Notes under the pieces: generated by a model | Told to the model about the DNA's origin: nothing | What the model saw: only the letters and a program-made list of their open reading frames with translations | Database searches by the model: none | Source: Alnus glutinosa | Taxonomy: Eukaryota; Streptophyta; Magnoliopsida; Fagales; Betulaceae | Reading direction: 5' to 3' | DNA length: 64,000 nt | NCBI RefSeq assembly: GCF_958979055.1 | Contig: NC_084892.1 | Location: 25,334,501 to 25,398,500, forward strand | Made by a program: the position numbers and the translations under genes | Shown: one piece after another, positions 21,961-33,145 of the stretch | How the letters are laid out: every line of letters starts with the position of its first letter | How positions within the stretch are numbered: position 1 is the first letter of the stretch

Positions 21961-24377
21961 GGCAATGTAAGAGATTTAGTTTACCCATTTAATAGTCATG
22001 TTGAATATGTCTCTTTAACTTAAGACTGTTTGCAGAGTTTTCTTGTACTGCTATTCTATTTTAGGGAGCTTCCTAGATAGTAGATACAGATATTGAGTGC
22101 TAATATGCATTTGGCGTGTAAGTGAGTTTAGAAGTGTAAATTTGGGTGCTTATATAGCACCAAGAAATCTGATGTATATATAGCTATTCCCCTTCTCGTA
22201 AGTTTCCTAATGAGATGAAGAACAAGAGACAATATGATCCCAGGAAGTATGCATTATAGAAGCTGGATGAATTAATGAAAAGTTCTATGGTCCTTAGCTA
22301 TAAAAATTGGCTGAACATATCTGAGTACATATTACTTTGTGCAAGTCTCATTGGAGTCTTTCAGTGGCGTGTCAACGGCCGAGCGTGCTACTGCGAAAGC
22401 CGTTGTACGTTAGCAACGCACATCTGTATGACTTTGTACAAGACACTTGCCTCCTTAGTGTGATTTTTTTCCGAAAATATGATTTTTTTTTCTTCTGTTT
22501 TATTTATCTTCTCTATGCACTTCTGGTGAATATTAAAATTCATCTACTGTGGTTGGCCCATGTTTATTTGTGCACAAGATACTGACATGACGTTTTTTTT
22601 TTCTTTATTATTTTTCTTGCCTTTTTCCTTTGATAGGAAGCTGTAGATTTCATATTATACTATTGTAAAATGGTAGCATATTCCATAGACATTTGATATG
22701 TTAATTTTCTGTTTGTGGATCAATGGTTAGAACCTTGCTAAGTGGCTTCACCCTCGTTTGCTATGACAGTTAAAAGTGTATAGTCATGTTGCGACCTAAT
22801 TTCTGGTTTGTGTAGATTGGGTCTGCTTTGAGGAAGCTGTTTAATGATAGTGTAGTGAAGCGTGAGGACTTATGGATCACCTCCAAACTCTGGTTTGTTC
22901 CCTTTTTGACTTGAAATGGTGCTAAGCTTTCTCAAATATAAAATTGATTAGAGTTACCTAGCATGTGTTTGTGACTATGTTTCATTGTCTAACTTGAACT
23001 ATATTTATTTGCAGGTGTACCGATCACGCCCCAGAAGATGTACAAGAGGCATTAGACAAAACTTTGCAGGACTTGCAACTTGACTACCTGGATCTGTATC
23101 TAGTATGTACTAAGCTTTAACTTTCCTTGAACGTCAATAGTTCCTTTATATTCATGAATTTCCTTCCCAGTCAAACTAAGATAAAGTTATATCACCAGCA
23201 TTTTCTTTTGTTATGATTTATTACCCATCACTCAGTTACTGAGTGTGCTAAGTTATTTTGCAGATCCACTGGCCGGTTAGCATGAAGAAAGGGTCAGTTG
23301 GCTCTGATCCTGAAAATCTTACCCAACCTGACATACCAAGTACGTGGAAAGCAATGGAGGCATGCTATGATTCTGGAAAGGCTCGAGCTATTGGAGTAAG
23401 CAATTTCTCTTCAAAGAAGCTTGGGGATCTGTTGGAGGTAGCACGAGTGCCTCCTGCTGTTAACCAAGTGGAGTGCCACCCTTCATGGCAGCAGCCAGGA
23501 TTACATGCATTTTGTAAATCGAAAGGAGTTCACTTATCTGCGAGTATGCAGATATATAGTGTTCTATAATTTCTATGTTCTGAAGAGTGAAAGAAACGGA
23601 AACGATGCAAGTAAATCTTGCAAAATAGACTAATGAGAAGAGCTTGAGAAACAAAATGGATCTGTTTTCATTTATATGTGATTTTTGAACAACCTGCTAT
23701 TTTTTAGTGACTCAATGGTGAACTTTTTCTTATTTCAGGGGTATAGACCATTGGGTGCACCTAGTAAGGGGTATAAGATTGAGGTACTTGAGAATCCAAT
23801 TCTCAATATGGTTGCAGAGAAATTGGGGAAGACTCCTGCACAAGCAGCTCTTCGTTGGGGGCTACAAATGGGTCACAGTGTACTGCCTAAAAGCACAAAT
23901 GAAGCAAGGCTCAAGGAAAACTTTGATGTTTTTGACTGGTCTATACCTGAAGATTTGTTTGCCAGGTTGCCTGAAATTGAGCAGGCAAGTAGCCAAGTCC
24001 TATTCTTCTATGCGTGCATACAGTGCATTGCTATTTGTTTGAATCTTGGCTTGATGGCTACTATTAGTCTATAGAACAGCCACGGCATCCTGCCATTGGT
24101 CTTTGCCATCCTTGTTAAATATGCGATTTTTACAAAATGATGTTTTAAGATGGATTTCTGGATCATTGACTACCCATTAATTTTTATAATCACTTATTCT
24201 TGATTCACTTTGTGAAGATGAGATGCTACTGCATGATTTCCAAAGTCACTACAATATACATTATTAAAATTTTGGTATCTATTCACGCAGGAGAAGCTAG
24301 GTAAGGGCACTGGATTTGTTCATGAGACGTTTGGTGCCTACAAGACCATTGAAGAACTCTGGGATGGTGAGCTGTGA
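21961..24377 (+). pseudogene. AKR copy 4: exons 3-7 only, 5'-deleted
   Basis: Exons 3-7 at 22816-22892, 23015-23102, 23264-23539, 23739-23984 and 24291-24377. They are open in frame (257 codons) and almost identical to copies 3 and 5. Exons 1 and 2 are absent: upstream sequence enters partway through intron 2 (GGCAATGTAAGAGATTTAGT, compare 16748 in copy 3) directly after an orphan promoter piece. Without the start codon, the nucleotide-proximal GLGTWQ segment and the catalytic Asp and Tyr, no enzyme can be made. The donor after exon 5 is GCGAGT instead of GTGAGT (23540), a further lesion, although GC donors can work. Intron 6 is the usual GC-AG type. Confidence 0.88.
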
Positions 24378-24521
24378 GCAGACGTCAGATATTTGAAACA
24401 TTGTGGTATTTCTTGCTCTGTTTGATAACAAATTACTTGATTTTCAATGCTTTTTCACTTGGTGGTGACGGTAGTTAGGGATTGCATAATTTGTTTCTCC
24501 CTTAGAAAATTGTAGTAAATA
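24378..24521. other. 3' flank of AKR copy 4
   Basis: 3' untranslated-like sequence paralogous to the flanks of copies 3 and 5, ending in the left SINE target duplication. Confidence 0.55.
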
Positions 24522-24766
24522 TAACCCTGGGGGTTGGCTCAAGTGGTAAGAGCCATGGTCTTTGTGGTTGTCGCATGAAGTCTAAAGTTCGAATCTCCTT
24601 GAGTGTAAATAATTCATTGAGGCTAGCTCGCCGGCAAAACTGAAGTATTACTCGATCTGTATGGAGGGGACGCTTTAAACGGGTCCGAGGTTTACCTGAC
24701 AGGGGTGAGTAAACGAAGTGGCCTTGCTTTGAAGGGGTTCCTCGTCATAAAAAAAAAATAGAGAAA
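24522..24766 (+). mobile_element. tRNA-derived SINE, copy B
   Basis: The best-preserved head of the family: TTGGCTCAAGTGGTAAGAG (box A region) and AGTTCGAATCTCC (box B). It has a poly-A tail near 24749-24758 and 17-bp flanks GAAAATTGTAGTAAATA (24505-24521) and GAAAATTGTTGTAAATA (24767-24783). Confidence 0.85.
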
Positions 24767-24783
24767 GAAAATTGTTGTAAATA

Positions 24784-25633
24784 AAGGAGCGTTTGCTTAA
24801 CACGTTAGGTTTAGGAGAGAATTGTGCCTGGTAATATAGCAAATGTACAAGTGAAAAAGTCATTTAAACCAATGAAATGCCAATTTTTGTTGTGCTTGGA
24901 AATTGATAATGGTTGAAGCTCTACTAGATCCATCACCGTAGCCTGATTTTTGCATACATATAATACAATGAGGTAATGCCCTCAGTTTCTGTCCACATAA
25001 CTTATCCCGTTAAATTATAATTGTAATACATATAATACAATGAGGTAACAATTTTAATCCTCTTAAAATAAGGCACCGGCTCTTTTCTATTTCAATTGAA
25101 ATGGAGGATCCTTGAAATGGAGGAGAGGATCCTATTCCCAAATAGTAGTAGCACCTTTCCATTTCAATTAAATGGATGAGAGGATCCTATTCCCAAATAG
25201 TAGTAGCATAATGGAGGCCCCTTTCATTAAGAAAAGAAAAAAAGAACACACACATTTAAGGCCCCATTTATCACAAAAAGTTTACTCAATGCTTTTTAAT
25301 TATGGTAAAAAAAATAATTACCAATTGAAATAGGAAAAAGTTCACTTTGAAAAAGAAAGAGAAACAGATGGAAAGTCTTAAGGAGAGGCATATGTAAGAA
25401 ATGTTATATACCACATTTTTTATTCTAAATTATCTTACGATGTTAATGTTACAGTTCTAACAAACTCTTTTATATATATATTTTTAACAATTACTTAATA
25501 AAAATTGGTTAAAATTATCATGTCAATATTGTAAAATAATTACTTGTTGAACAAATACGTTGCAAACAAAGTGATTTAGTGCTCTCTAAATAAGGTTGAA
25601 AGATGAAAAGTCTTAAAAGAGGGTCGTGTCTTA
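24784..25633. other. Duplicated spacer after AKR copy 4
   Basis: No gene. Paralogous to the other two spacers but shorter; the middle segment present after copies 3 and 5 (about 19,870-20,800) is missing. Contains small local duplications of GAGAGGATCCTATTCCCAAA around 25,120-25,200. Confidence 0.55.
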
Positions 25634-25950
25634 GGGTGCGTTTGGAATTGCGATTTCGTAGACAATAAGTGCGATTTTAAACCAAATCGCAGAACATAGA
25701 TCGTTTGGGAACTGCGTTTTTAAAAATTGCGATTTGAAAACGCAGAAAATCTGCTTTTTCAAATCGCAGATAAGATGGTGCTTTTTTGAAAACGCAGAAT
25801 TTTAAAAAGGTAAATTCGCAATTTTAAAGGCTAAACTGTGATTTTGCCAAACGTTTAACTGCGTTTTTAAAAATCACTTTTTTCAAATCGCACATTTTAA
25901 AATCGTTATTTTAAATCGCACTTTTTGAAATCGCAAACCCAAACGGACCC
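25634..25950. mobile_element. Tourist-like (PIF/Harbinger) MITE
   Basis: 317-bp element with ends GGGTGCGTTTGG and CCAAACGGACCC, flanked by TTA on both sides. These are the usual TIR and 3-bp target of PIF/Harbinger MITEs. The interior is made of repeated GCGATTT and AAATCGCA words in both orientations. The paralogous spacers after copies 3 and 5 read GTGTCTTATTCAATTAAC across the site, which gives exact empty sites. Confidence 0.9.
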
Positions 25951-26307
25951 TTATTCAATTAACAATCTCTTTGTCATTTTCCTTTTTTTCTTTTTGAAGT
26001 CTCATTTAAAAATTGAATTCTTCTCCAGTTTTATGATTTTCTTTTGCCACAAATACAGTTCAGGTCCTAAAATCAGTAATTCCATAGATGTTACCATTCC
26101 TTATGCTAAAAAGAAGTTTTTCAAAATTAAAATTAACTCTGATTGAAATTCTCATCCGCTTCTCATTCTTTTATTTTTACTTCTCCAAAAAAATAATGAA
26201 CTTTAAAACATTCATTTTAACTTTTTTTACTGTTTATATTAGATCAACATTTTTTTTTATTACTATTTAAATAAAAAAATTCACTATAATACAAATTCCT
26301 TTCACTT

Positions 26308-26360
<53 letters not shown>

Positions 26361-26600
26361 ACTTTATATGGCATTAATTATATTTTACGATTACTAAAAA
26401 CAAAAACAAAAAATTATGAGGAGAGAAAATTTCAAACAGGCATGTCACAAGAGGGGTGTCTGGTGGCGGTGGCTGATGCGTAAAGGATATTGGTTCTTGC
26501 AAGTTGCAATCTCCATGGAGGGAAAATGACTCTTTGCACAACAGTGCGTAAAGGTATTAGAGACGTGTGGGTCTTATGTGATGGGTTAAGGTATTAGATA
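25951..26600. other. Spacer and distal promoter of AKR copy 5
   Basis: AT-rich spacer with an (AT)n tract (about 26311-26356), then the promoter-type block shared with copy 4 (orphan) and copy 6. No gene. Confidence 0.55.
26311..26356. repeat. (AT)n microsatellite
   Basis: TA dinucleotide run of about 46 bases, absent or shorter in the paralogous spacers. Confidence 0.9.
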
Positions 26601-26943
26601 CATGGGTGGGTCCAATGTGATGGGTTCCACCACATGAGAGGGTGCGTGGAACACGTGCTGTGGAGAAGGGGTTTAGGGACGAAGAGGAGGAGGTTGGAGA
26701 GAGCGGAAAGAGGTCAGTGGATGGAGAGAAAGTTGACGAAGAGCAGCACATTGTATCCGTCTAACGCTTACGGTCATAAAGAAAACAGGGTGGAGTCGGC
26801 GAAGACAAGGCGTTGGCGTTGGAGGTTTGTAGAGTGGGCGGAGGTGAGGGAATGGTTTCAAGTTTCAACCAGGCATTTCCAATGTGGTAAAGAAACAAAA
26901 CACGTCTTCGGTGACGATTCAATCACAACGACACTTCTTCCCT

Positions 26944-26952
26944 ACACGTGGT
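26944..26952 (+). promoter_or_regulatory. ABRE/G-box-like site upstream of AKR copy 5
   Basis: ACACGTGGT contains the CACGTG core, 200 bases before the ATG and about 55 before the TATA box. The same position in copy 6 reads ACACGTGGC. Such sites bind bZIP factors in abscisic-acid and stress responses; here this is inference from sequence. Confidence 0.5.
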
Positions 26953-27004
26953 GGTAAAGAAAAGGAAGATGACTTGGGTCTCTCGCCCACGCCGGCCGTT
27001 TCTC

Positions 27005-27012
27005 TATATAAA
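27005..27012 (+). promoter_or_regulatory. TATA box of AKR copy 5
   Basis: TATATAAA, 139 bases before the ATG, in a block conserved with copy 6 (TATATAAAACACGG). Confidence 0.65.
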
Positions 27013-27143
27013 ACACGGTGATGAGTCTTCGTCTTCATTCACAAATAACACTGTTTGTTCCACTCTCTTTGTTCGTCTCTGCGTCCTTATTACCAGTCCA
27101 TATCAGCAGCGTCTAGCATACGCGGTTCGAGGAAAGCGTGAAA

Positions 27144-29904
27144 ATGGCGGACGGAATCCGATTCTTCGAACTGAACACCGGAGCTAAGATCCCCTCGGTA
27201 GGGCTCGGCACGTGGCAGTCAGACCCTGGCCTCGTCGGTGAAGCCGTCGCCTCCGCCATCAAGGTCTTCTTCTTGTTCACCTTCTTTATTTCTCACCGAA
27301 TGACGATCATGATCATGATTTATTTGATTTCTCTCTCATCCAAACTTGTTTACTTATGCTGCAGGTTGGGTACCGCCATATCGATTGTGCTCAGATCTAC
27401 GGCAATGAGAAGGAGGTGAATTTTAAATTATCACATGTTCCAAACCGGTAGAAGAGATCGGTTTAGGGTTGCGATTTTTTTATATTATATTCTACTATTT
27501 TATATTATATTTAAAATTGTGTATAGGTAGGGAACTTACTTTTTAAATTATATTTGAATGGTTTAAAAAATTTGAGACAAAATTAAAAAAAATAAAAAAT
27601 TGAATAAAAATGAATAGGATTTGAATTTTAAAAAACAACCCAAATTTTCAAAAAAAAAAAGGAAAAAGAAAAAAGAATTGTTATTCAAACATGCCTTTAA
27701 TCATTTAAATTATATATATTTTTTTTAAGAACAAGAGACAATATGATCCCAGGAAGTATGCACCATATAAGCTGGATGAATTAATGAAAAGTTCTATGGT
27801 CCTTAGCTATAAAAATTGGCTGAACATTTCTGAGTACATATTACTTTGTGCAAGTCCCATTAGAGTCTTTTAGTGACGTGTCAACGGCAGAACGTGCTAC
27901 TGCAAAAGCCATTACACGCTAGCAACGCGCATATGTATGACTTTGTACAAGACACTTGCGTCCTTGGTGTGATTTTTTTTCCGAAAATATAATTTTTTTT
28001 TTTTATTTTTTATTTATCTTCTCTATGCACTTCTGGTGAATATTAAAATTCATCTACTGTGGTTGGCCCATGTTTATTTGTGCACAAGATACTTTATCAA
28101 GTAATGAAACGTCCTTTTTTTTTTCTTTCTTTATTATTTTTCTTGCTTTTTTCCTTTGATAGGAAGCTGTAGATTTCATATTATACTATTGTAAAATGGT
28201 AGCATATTCCATAGACATTTGTTATGTTAATTTTCTGTTTGTGGATCAATGGTTAGAACCTTGCTAAGTGGCTTCACCCTCGTTTGCTATGACAGTTAAA
28301 AGTGTATAGTCATGTTGCGACCTAATTTCTGGTTTGTGTAGATTGGGGCTGCTTTGAGGAAGCTGTTTAATGATAGTGTCGTGAAGCGTGAGGACTTATG
28401 GATCACCTCCAAACTCTGGTTTGTTCCCTTTTTGACTTGAAATGGTGCTAAGCTTTCTCAAATATAAAATTGATTAGAGTTACCTAGCATGTGTTTGTGA
28501 CTATGTTTCATTGTCTAACTTGAACTATATTTATTTGTAGGTGTACCGATCACGCCCCAGAAGATGTACAAGAGGCATTAGACAAAACTTTGCTGGACTT
28601 GCAACTTGACTATCTGGATCTGTATCTAGTATGTACTAAGCTTTAACTTTCCTTGAACGTCAATAGTTCCTTTATATTCATGAATTTCCTTCCCAGTCAA
28701 ACTAAGATAAAGTTATATCACCAGCATTTTCTTTTGTTATGATTTATTACCCATCACTCAGTTACTGAGTGTGCTAAGTTATTTTACAGATCCACTGGCC
28801 GGTTAGCATGAAGAAAGGGTCAGTTGGCTCTGATCCTGAAAATCTTACCCAACCTGACATACCAAGTACATGGAAAGCAATGGAGGCATGCTATGATTCT
28901 GGAAAGGCTCGAGCTATTGGAGTAAGCAATTTCTCTTCAAAGAAGCTTGGGGATCTATTGGAGGTAGCACGAGTGCCTCCTGCTGTTAACCAAGTGGAGT
29001 GCCACCCTTCATGGCAGCAGCCAGGATTACATGCATTTTGTAAATCGAAAGGAGTTCACTTATCTGTGAGTATGCAGATATATAGTGGTCTATAATTTCT
29101 ATGTTCTGAAGAGCGAATGAAACGGAAATGATGCAAGTAAATCTTGCAAAATAGACTAATGAGAAGAGCTTGAGAAACAAAATGGATCTGGTTTCATTTA
29201 TATGTGATTTTTGAACAACCTGCTATTTTTTAGTGACTCAATGATGAACTTTTTCTTATTTCAGGGGTATAGACCATTGGGTGCACCTAGTAAGGGGTAT
29301 AAGATTGAGGTACTTAAGAATCCAATTCTCAATATGATTGCAGAGAAATTGGGGAAGACTCCTGCACAAGCAGCTCTTCGTTGGGGGCTACAAATGGGTC
29401 ACAGTGTACTGCCTAAAAGCACAAATGAAGCAAGGCTCAAGGAAAACTTTGATGTTTTTGACTGGTCTATACCTGAAGATTTGTTTGCCAGGTTGTCTGA
29501 AATTGAGCAGGCAAGTAGCTTAGTCCTATTCTTCTATGCGTGCATTGCTAGGTATATGTATTTGTTTGAATCTTGGTTTGATGGCTACTATCAGTCTATA
29601 GAACAGCCGCGGCATCCTGCCATTGGTCTTTGCCATCCTTGTTAAATATGCGATTTTTACAAAATGATGTTTTAAGATGGATTTCTGGATCATTGACTAC
29701 CCATTAATTTTTATAATCACTTATTCTTGATTCACTTTGTGAAGATGAGATGCTACTGCATGATTTCCAAAGTCAAAACAACATACATTATTAAAATTTT
29801 GGTATCTATTCACGCAGGAGAAGCTAGTTAAGGGCACTGGATTTGTTCATGAGACGTTTGGTGCCTACAAGACCATTGAAGAACTATGGGATGGTGAGCT
29901 GTGA
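27144..29904 (+). CDS. AKR4C: AKR copy 5: intact, chimeric aldo-keto reductase, 314 residues
   Basis: Exons at 27144-27263, 27365-27415, 28342-28418, 28541-28628, 28790-29065, 29265-29510 and 29818-29904. The frame is open throughout. The tetrad is Asp47 (YRHIDCAQ), Tyr52 (QIYGNEKE), Lys81 (ITSKLW) and His114 (IHWPV). [24 protein letters not shown] and a final WDGEL are present. Length and layout match plant AKR4C enzymes, which reduce stress-derived aldehydes and ketones with NADPH. The Met at 27144 follows the AAAATGGCGG context shared with copy 6. Promoter, exons 1-2 and the start of intron 2 match copy 6. From about 27728 on, the gene matches copies 3 and 4, so it arose by recombination inside intron 2. 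Intron 6 is GC-AG. Likely functional. Confidence 0.9.
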
Positions 29905-30049
29905 GCAGACATCAGATATTTGAAACATTGTGGTATTTCTTGCTCTGTTTGATAACAAATTACTATATTTTCTATGCTTTTTCACTTGGTGGTTACAGTA
30001 GTTAGGGATTGCATAATTTGTTTCTCCCTTAGAAAATTGTGGTAAATAA
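29905..30049. other. 3' flank of AKR copy 5
   Basis: Near-identical to the flank of copy 3; ends with the SINE target duplication GAAAATTGTGGTAAATAA. Confidence 0.55.
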
Positions 30050-30330
30050 CCGCAGGGGGTTGGCTCAAGTAGTAAGGGATTTGCTTTTGTGGTAGTTCCA
30101 TGAGGTCTAGGCTTGAATCTCGTTAAGTGTATACAATTCTTTGAGGCCAGCTCGCCAGCGAAACCGGAGTATTATTCGATTCATATGGAGGGGGCACTTT
30201 ACACGGGTCTGAGGTTTATCTGACAAGGGTGGGTACACGAAATGGCCCTACCATAGAAGGTTTCTCATCATAATTTTTATTTATTTCATTTTATTTTTAT
30301 TTTTTTAAAAAAAAAAGAAAGAAAAGAAAA
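30050..30330 (+). mobile_element. tRNA-derived SINE, copy C
   Basis: Same insertion as copies A and B by duplication: GGTTGGCTCAAGTAGTAAGG head, GGCTTGAATCTC box B region, A-rich tail. Flanks GAAAATTGTGGTAAATAA (30032-30049) and GAAAATCGTAGTAAATAA (30331-30348). Confidence 0.8.
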
Positions 30331-30348
30331 GAAAATCGTAGTAAATAA

Positions 30349-31907
30349 AGGAGCGTTTGCTTAACACGTTAGGTTTAGGAGTGATTTGTGCATGGTAATA
30401 TAGCAAATGTACAAGTGAAAAAGTCATTTAAACCAATGAAATGCCAATTTTTGTTGTTCTTGGAAATTGATAATGGTTGAAGTTCTACTAGATCCATCAC
30501 CGTAGCCTGCTTTTTGCGCACATATAATACAATGAGGTAATGCCCTCAGTTTCTGTCCACATAACTTGATCCCGTTAAATTATAATTGTAATACATATAA
30601 TACAATGAGGTAATACAATGATTTTTGCATACATATAACATGGCTTCTTCGACACGCTAATTGAATGACTACTTTGAAACGTAGAGTTAAAATTATAGCA
30701 TATGTAACTTGTGCGCTATATTCCAATTGTGCTGTTTCATATGCTAACTAGGTCTTTGACAGCATTACATAAAGACCCATTTATTACAACCATGTCAAAC
30801 CAATATACCGGTTGACATGACGTGTTTTTATGTGGCTTACAATATTAACTACTTAAAAAAACAAGTTTAAGTCATTTAAAACATGTCATTTTAGCCAATA
30901 TGACGTACATATATATAATAAAGGGTGTGAAGTGTTGTATTACTCTTATATGAAACGATGAAAAGCATAGAAGAAAGGATTTAGAAGTTCGACCACATAT
31001 AATGCTGTCATCAACATTCTAATGAATGTGACTAACGGCTTTTGTTTAAGTTTTTACACTAGTTCCCAATTAAGAGTACCAGGTTTTTTCACTTTTGAGT
31101 TTTGAATTGAAGCGTGAAGTTAATGGTTTAAAGAAAGATTTTTTTTTTTTCCCTAACTCAAGAAGGGATGAAAAAAGAACATTTGCAAGACTATTTCGTA
31201 TATTTATCTTAAGTTAAAGGGACATGTTAGCTGTCCATTCCTTACCTATTTCCTACTTATTTTCATATAACCAAATCTTAAATTCACCATTAAATTTGAA
31301 AATGAGATAGGTAAGAGATGGGTAGGGGATGAGCTTGTATTATTTTCCTAAGTTAAATGAGAAAAAAATCAACAAACACTTGCTATGGCAATGTGCCGGC
31401 TCTTCCATTAAGTCAATTAGTCAGTCGTCTAAGGCCTTCAATAAAACAAGGCCCTCAAATAATAGGAGAATGATTCTCTATGTTTCAAATGAAATGGAGA
31501 GAAGCATGTTTCTTATTCAAGTGAGGCAAAATTGTCTAAAAAAATGAAATGAATTATGACAATTTTAATCCTCTTAAAATAAGGCACCGACTCCTTTTCA
31601 TTTCAATTGAAATGGAGGACAGGATCTTATTCCCAAATAGTAGTAGCATAATCGAGGCCCTTTTCATTAAAAAAAAAAAAGAGCGCACACACATTTATGG
31701 CCCCATTTATCACAAAAAGTTTACTCAATGCTTTCTAATTATGGTAAAAATAAAAGGATTACCAATTGAAATAGGAAAAGGTTCACTTTGAAAAAGAAAG
31801 AGAAACAGATGGAAAGTCTTAAGGAGGGGCATATGTAGGAAATGTTATATACCATATTTTTTATTCTAAATTATCTTTCAATGTTAATGTTACAATTCTA
31901 ACAAACT

Positions 31908-31952
<45 letters not shown>

Positions 31953-32470
31953 CAATTACTGAATAAAAATTAGTTAAAATTGTCATGTCAATATTGTAAA
32001 ATAATTACTTGTCGAACGAATACGTTGCAAACAAAGTGATTTAGTGCTCTCTAAATAAGGTTGAAAGATGAAAAGTCTTAAAAGATGGTCGTGTCTTATT
32101 CAATTAACAATCTCTTTGTCATTTTCCTTTTTTTCTTTTTGAAGTCTCATTTAAAAATTGAATTCTTCTCCAATTTTATGAATTTCTTTTGCCACAAATA
32201 CAGTTCAAGTCCTAAAATCAGTAATTCCATATCTGTTACCGTTCCTTATGCTAAAAGAAGTTTTTGAAAATTAAAATTAATTCTGTTTGAAATTCTCATC
32301 CCCTTCTCATTCCTTTAATTTTACTTCTCTAAAAAAAAATATATGAGCTTTAAAACATTATTTTTAACTTTTTTTACTGTTTATATTAGATCAACTTTTT
32401 TTTTTTTATTACTATTTAAATAAAAAAATTTACTACAATATTAATTATATTTTACGATTACTAAAAACAA
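30349..32470. other. Duplicated spacer between AKR copies 5 and 6
   Basis: No gene. Nearly identical to 19590-21779, with a longer (AT)n tract at about 31912-31952 and a few small indels. Open frames here (31329, 31549, 32085) are by chance and recur, interrupted, in the paralogous spacer. Confidence 0.6.
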
Positions 32471-32945
32471 AAACAAAAAATTATGAGGAGAGAAAATTTC
32501 AAACAGGCATGTCACAAGAGGGGTGTCTGGTGGCGGTGGCTGATGCGTAAAGAATATTGGTTCTTGCAAGTTGCAATCTCCATGGAGGGAAAATGACTCT
32601 TTGCACAACGGTGCGTAAGGTATTACAGACATGGGGTGGGTCCTATGTGATGGGTTCCACCACATGAGAGGGTGCGTTGAACACGTGCTGTGGAGAAGGG
32701 GTTTGGGGACGAAGAGGAGGAGGTTGGAGAGAGCGGAAAGAGGTCCGTGGATGGAGAGAAAGTTGACGAAGAGCAGCACATTGGGCTTCAGAGCCACGTA
32801 TCCGTCTAAAGGCGTTGGCGTTGGAGGTTTGTCGAGTGGGCGGAGGTGAGGGAATGGTTTCAAGTTTCAACCAGGCATTTCGTATGTGGCAAAGAAACAA
32901 AACACGTCATCGGTGACGATTCAATCACAACGACACTTCTTCCCT
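32471..32945 (+). promoter_or_regulatory. Upstream region of AKR copy 6
   Basis: Shared with copy 5 and, in its distal part, with the orphan promoter at 21.8 kb. It has GC-rich patches and several ACGT words. A 140-codon minus-strand frame (32863-32441) lies across it but is broken in the sister copies, so I regard the block as promoter sequence and not a gene. Confidence 0.5.
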
Positions 32946-32954
32946 ACACGTGGC
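32946..32954 (+). promoter_or_regulatory. ABRE/G-box upstream of AKR copy 6
   Basis: ACACGTGGC is a strong match to the ABA-response element core (ACGTGGC). It is 200 bases before the ATG and conserved in position with copy 5. Confidence 0.55.
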
Positions 32955-33006
32955 GGTAAAGAAAAGGAAGATGACTTGGGTCTCTCGCACGCGCCGGCCG
33001 TTTCTT

Positions 33007-33014
33007 TATATAAA
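33007..33014 (+). promoter_or_regulatory. TATA box of AKR copy 6
   Basis: TATATAAA, 139 bases before the ATG at 33146, the same distance as in copy 5. Confidence 0.65.
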
Positions 33015-33145
33015 ACACGGCGATGCCTCTTCGTCTTCATTCACAAATCACACTGTTTGTTCCACTCTCTCTGTTCGTCTCTGCGTCCTTATAACCAGTC
33101 CATATCAGCAGCGTCTAGCATACGCGGTTCGAGGAAAGCGTGAAA

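Noticed and set aside
26634..26957. 107-codon frame upstream of AKR copy 5
   Set aside because: Promoter sequence shared with copy 6, where the frame differs and is broken.
32441..32863. 140-codon minus frame upstream of AKR copy 6
   Set aside because: Broken in the paralogous promoter of copy 5 and in the orphan promoter at 21.8 kb; no recognised domain.
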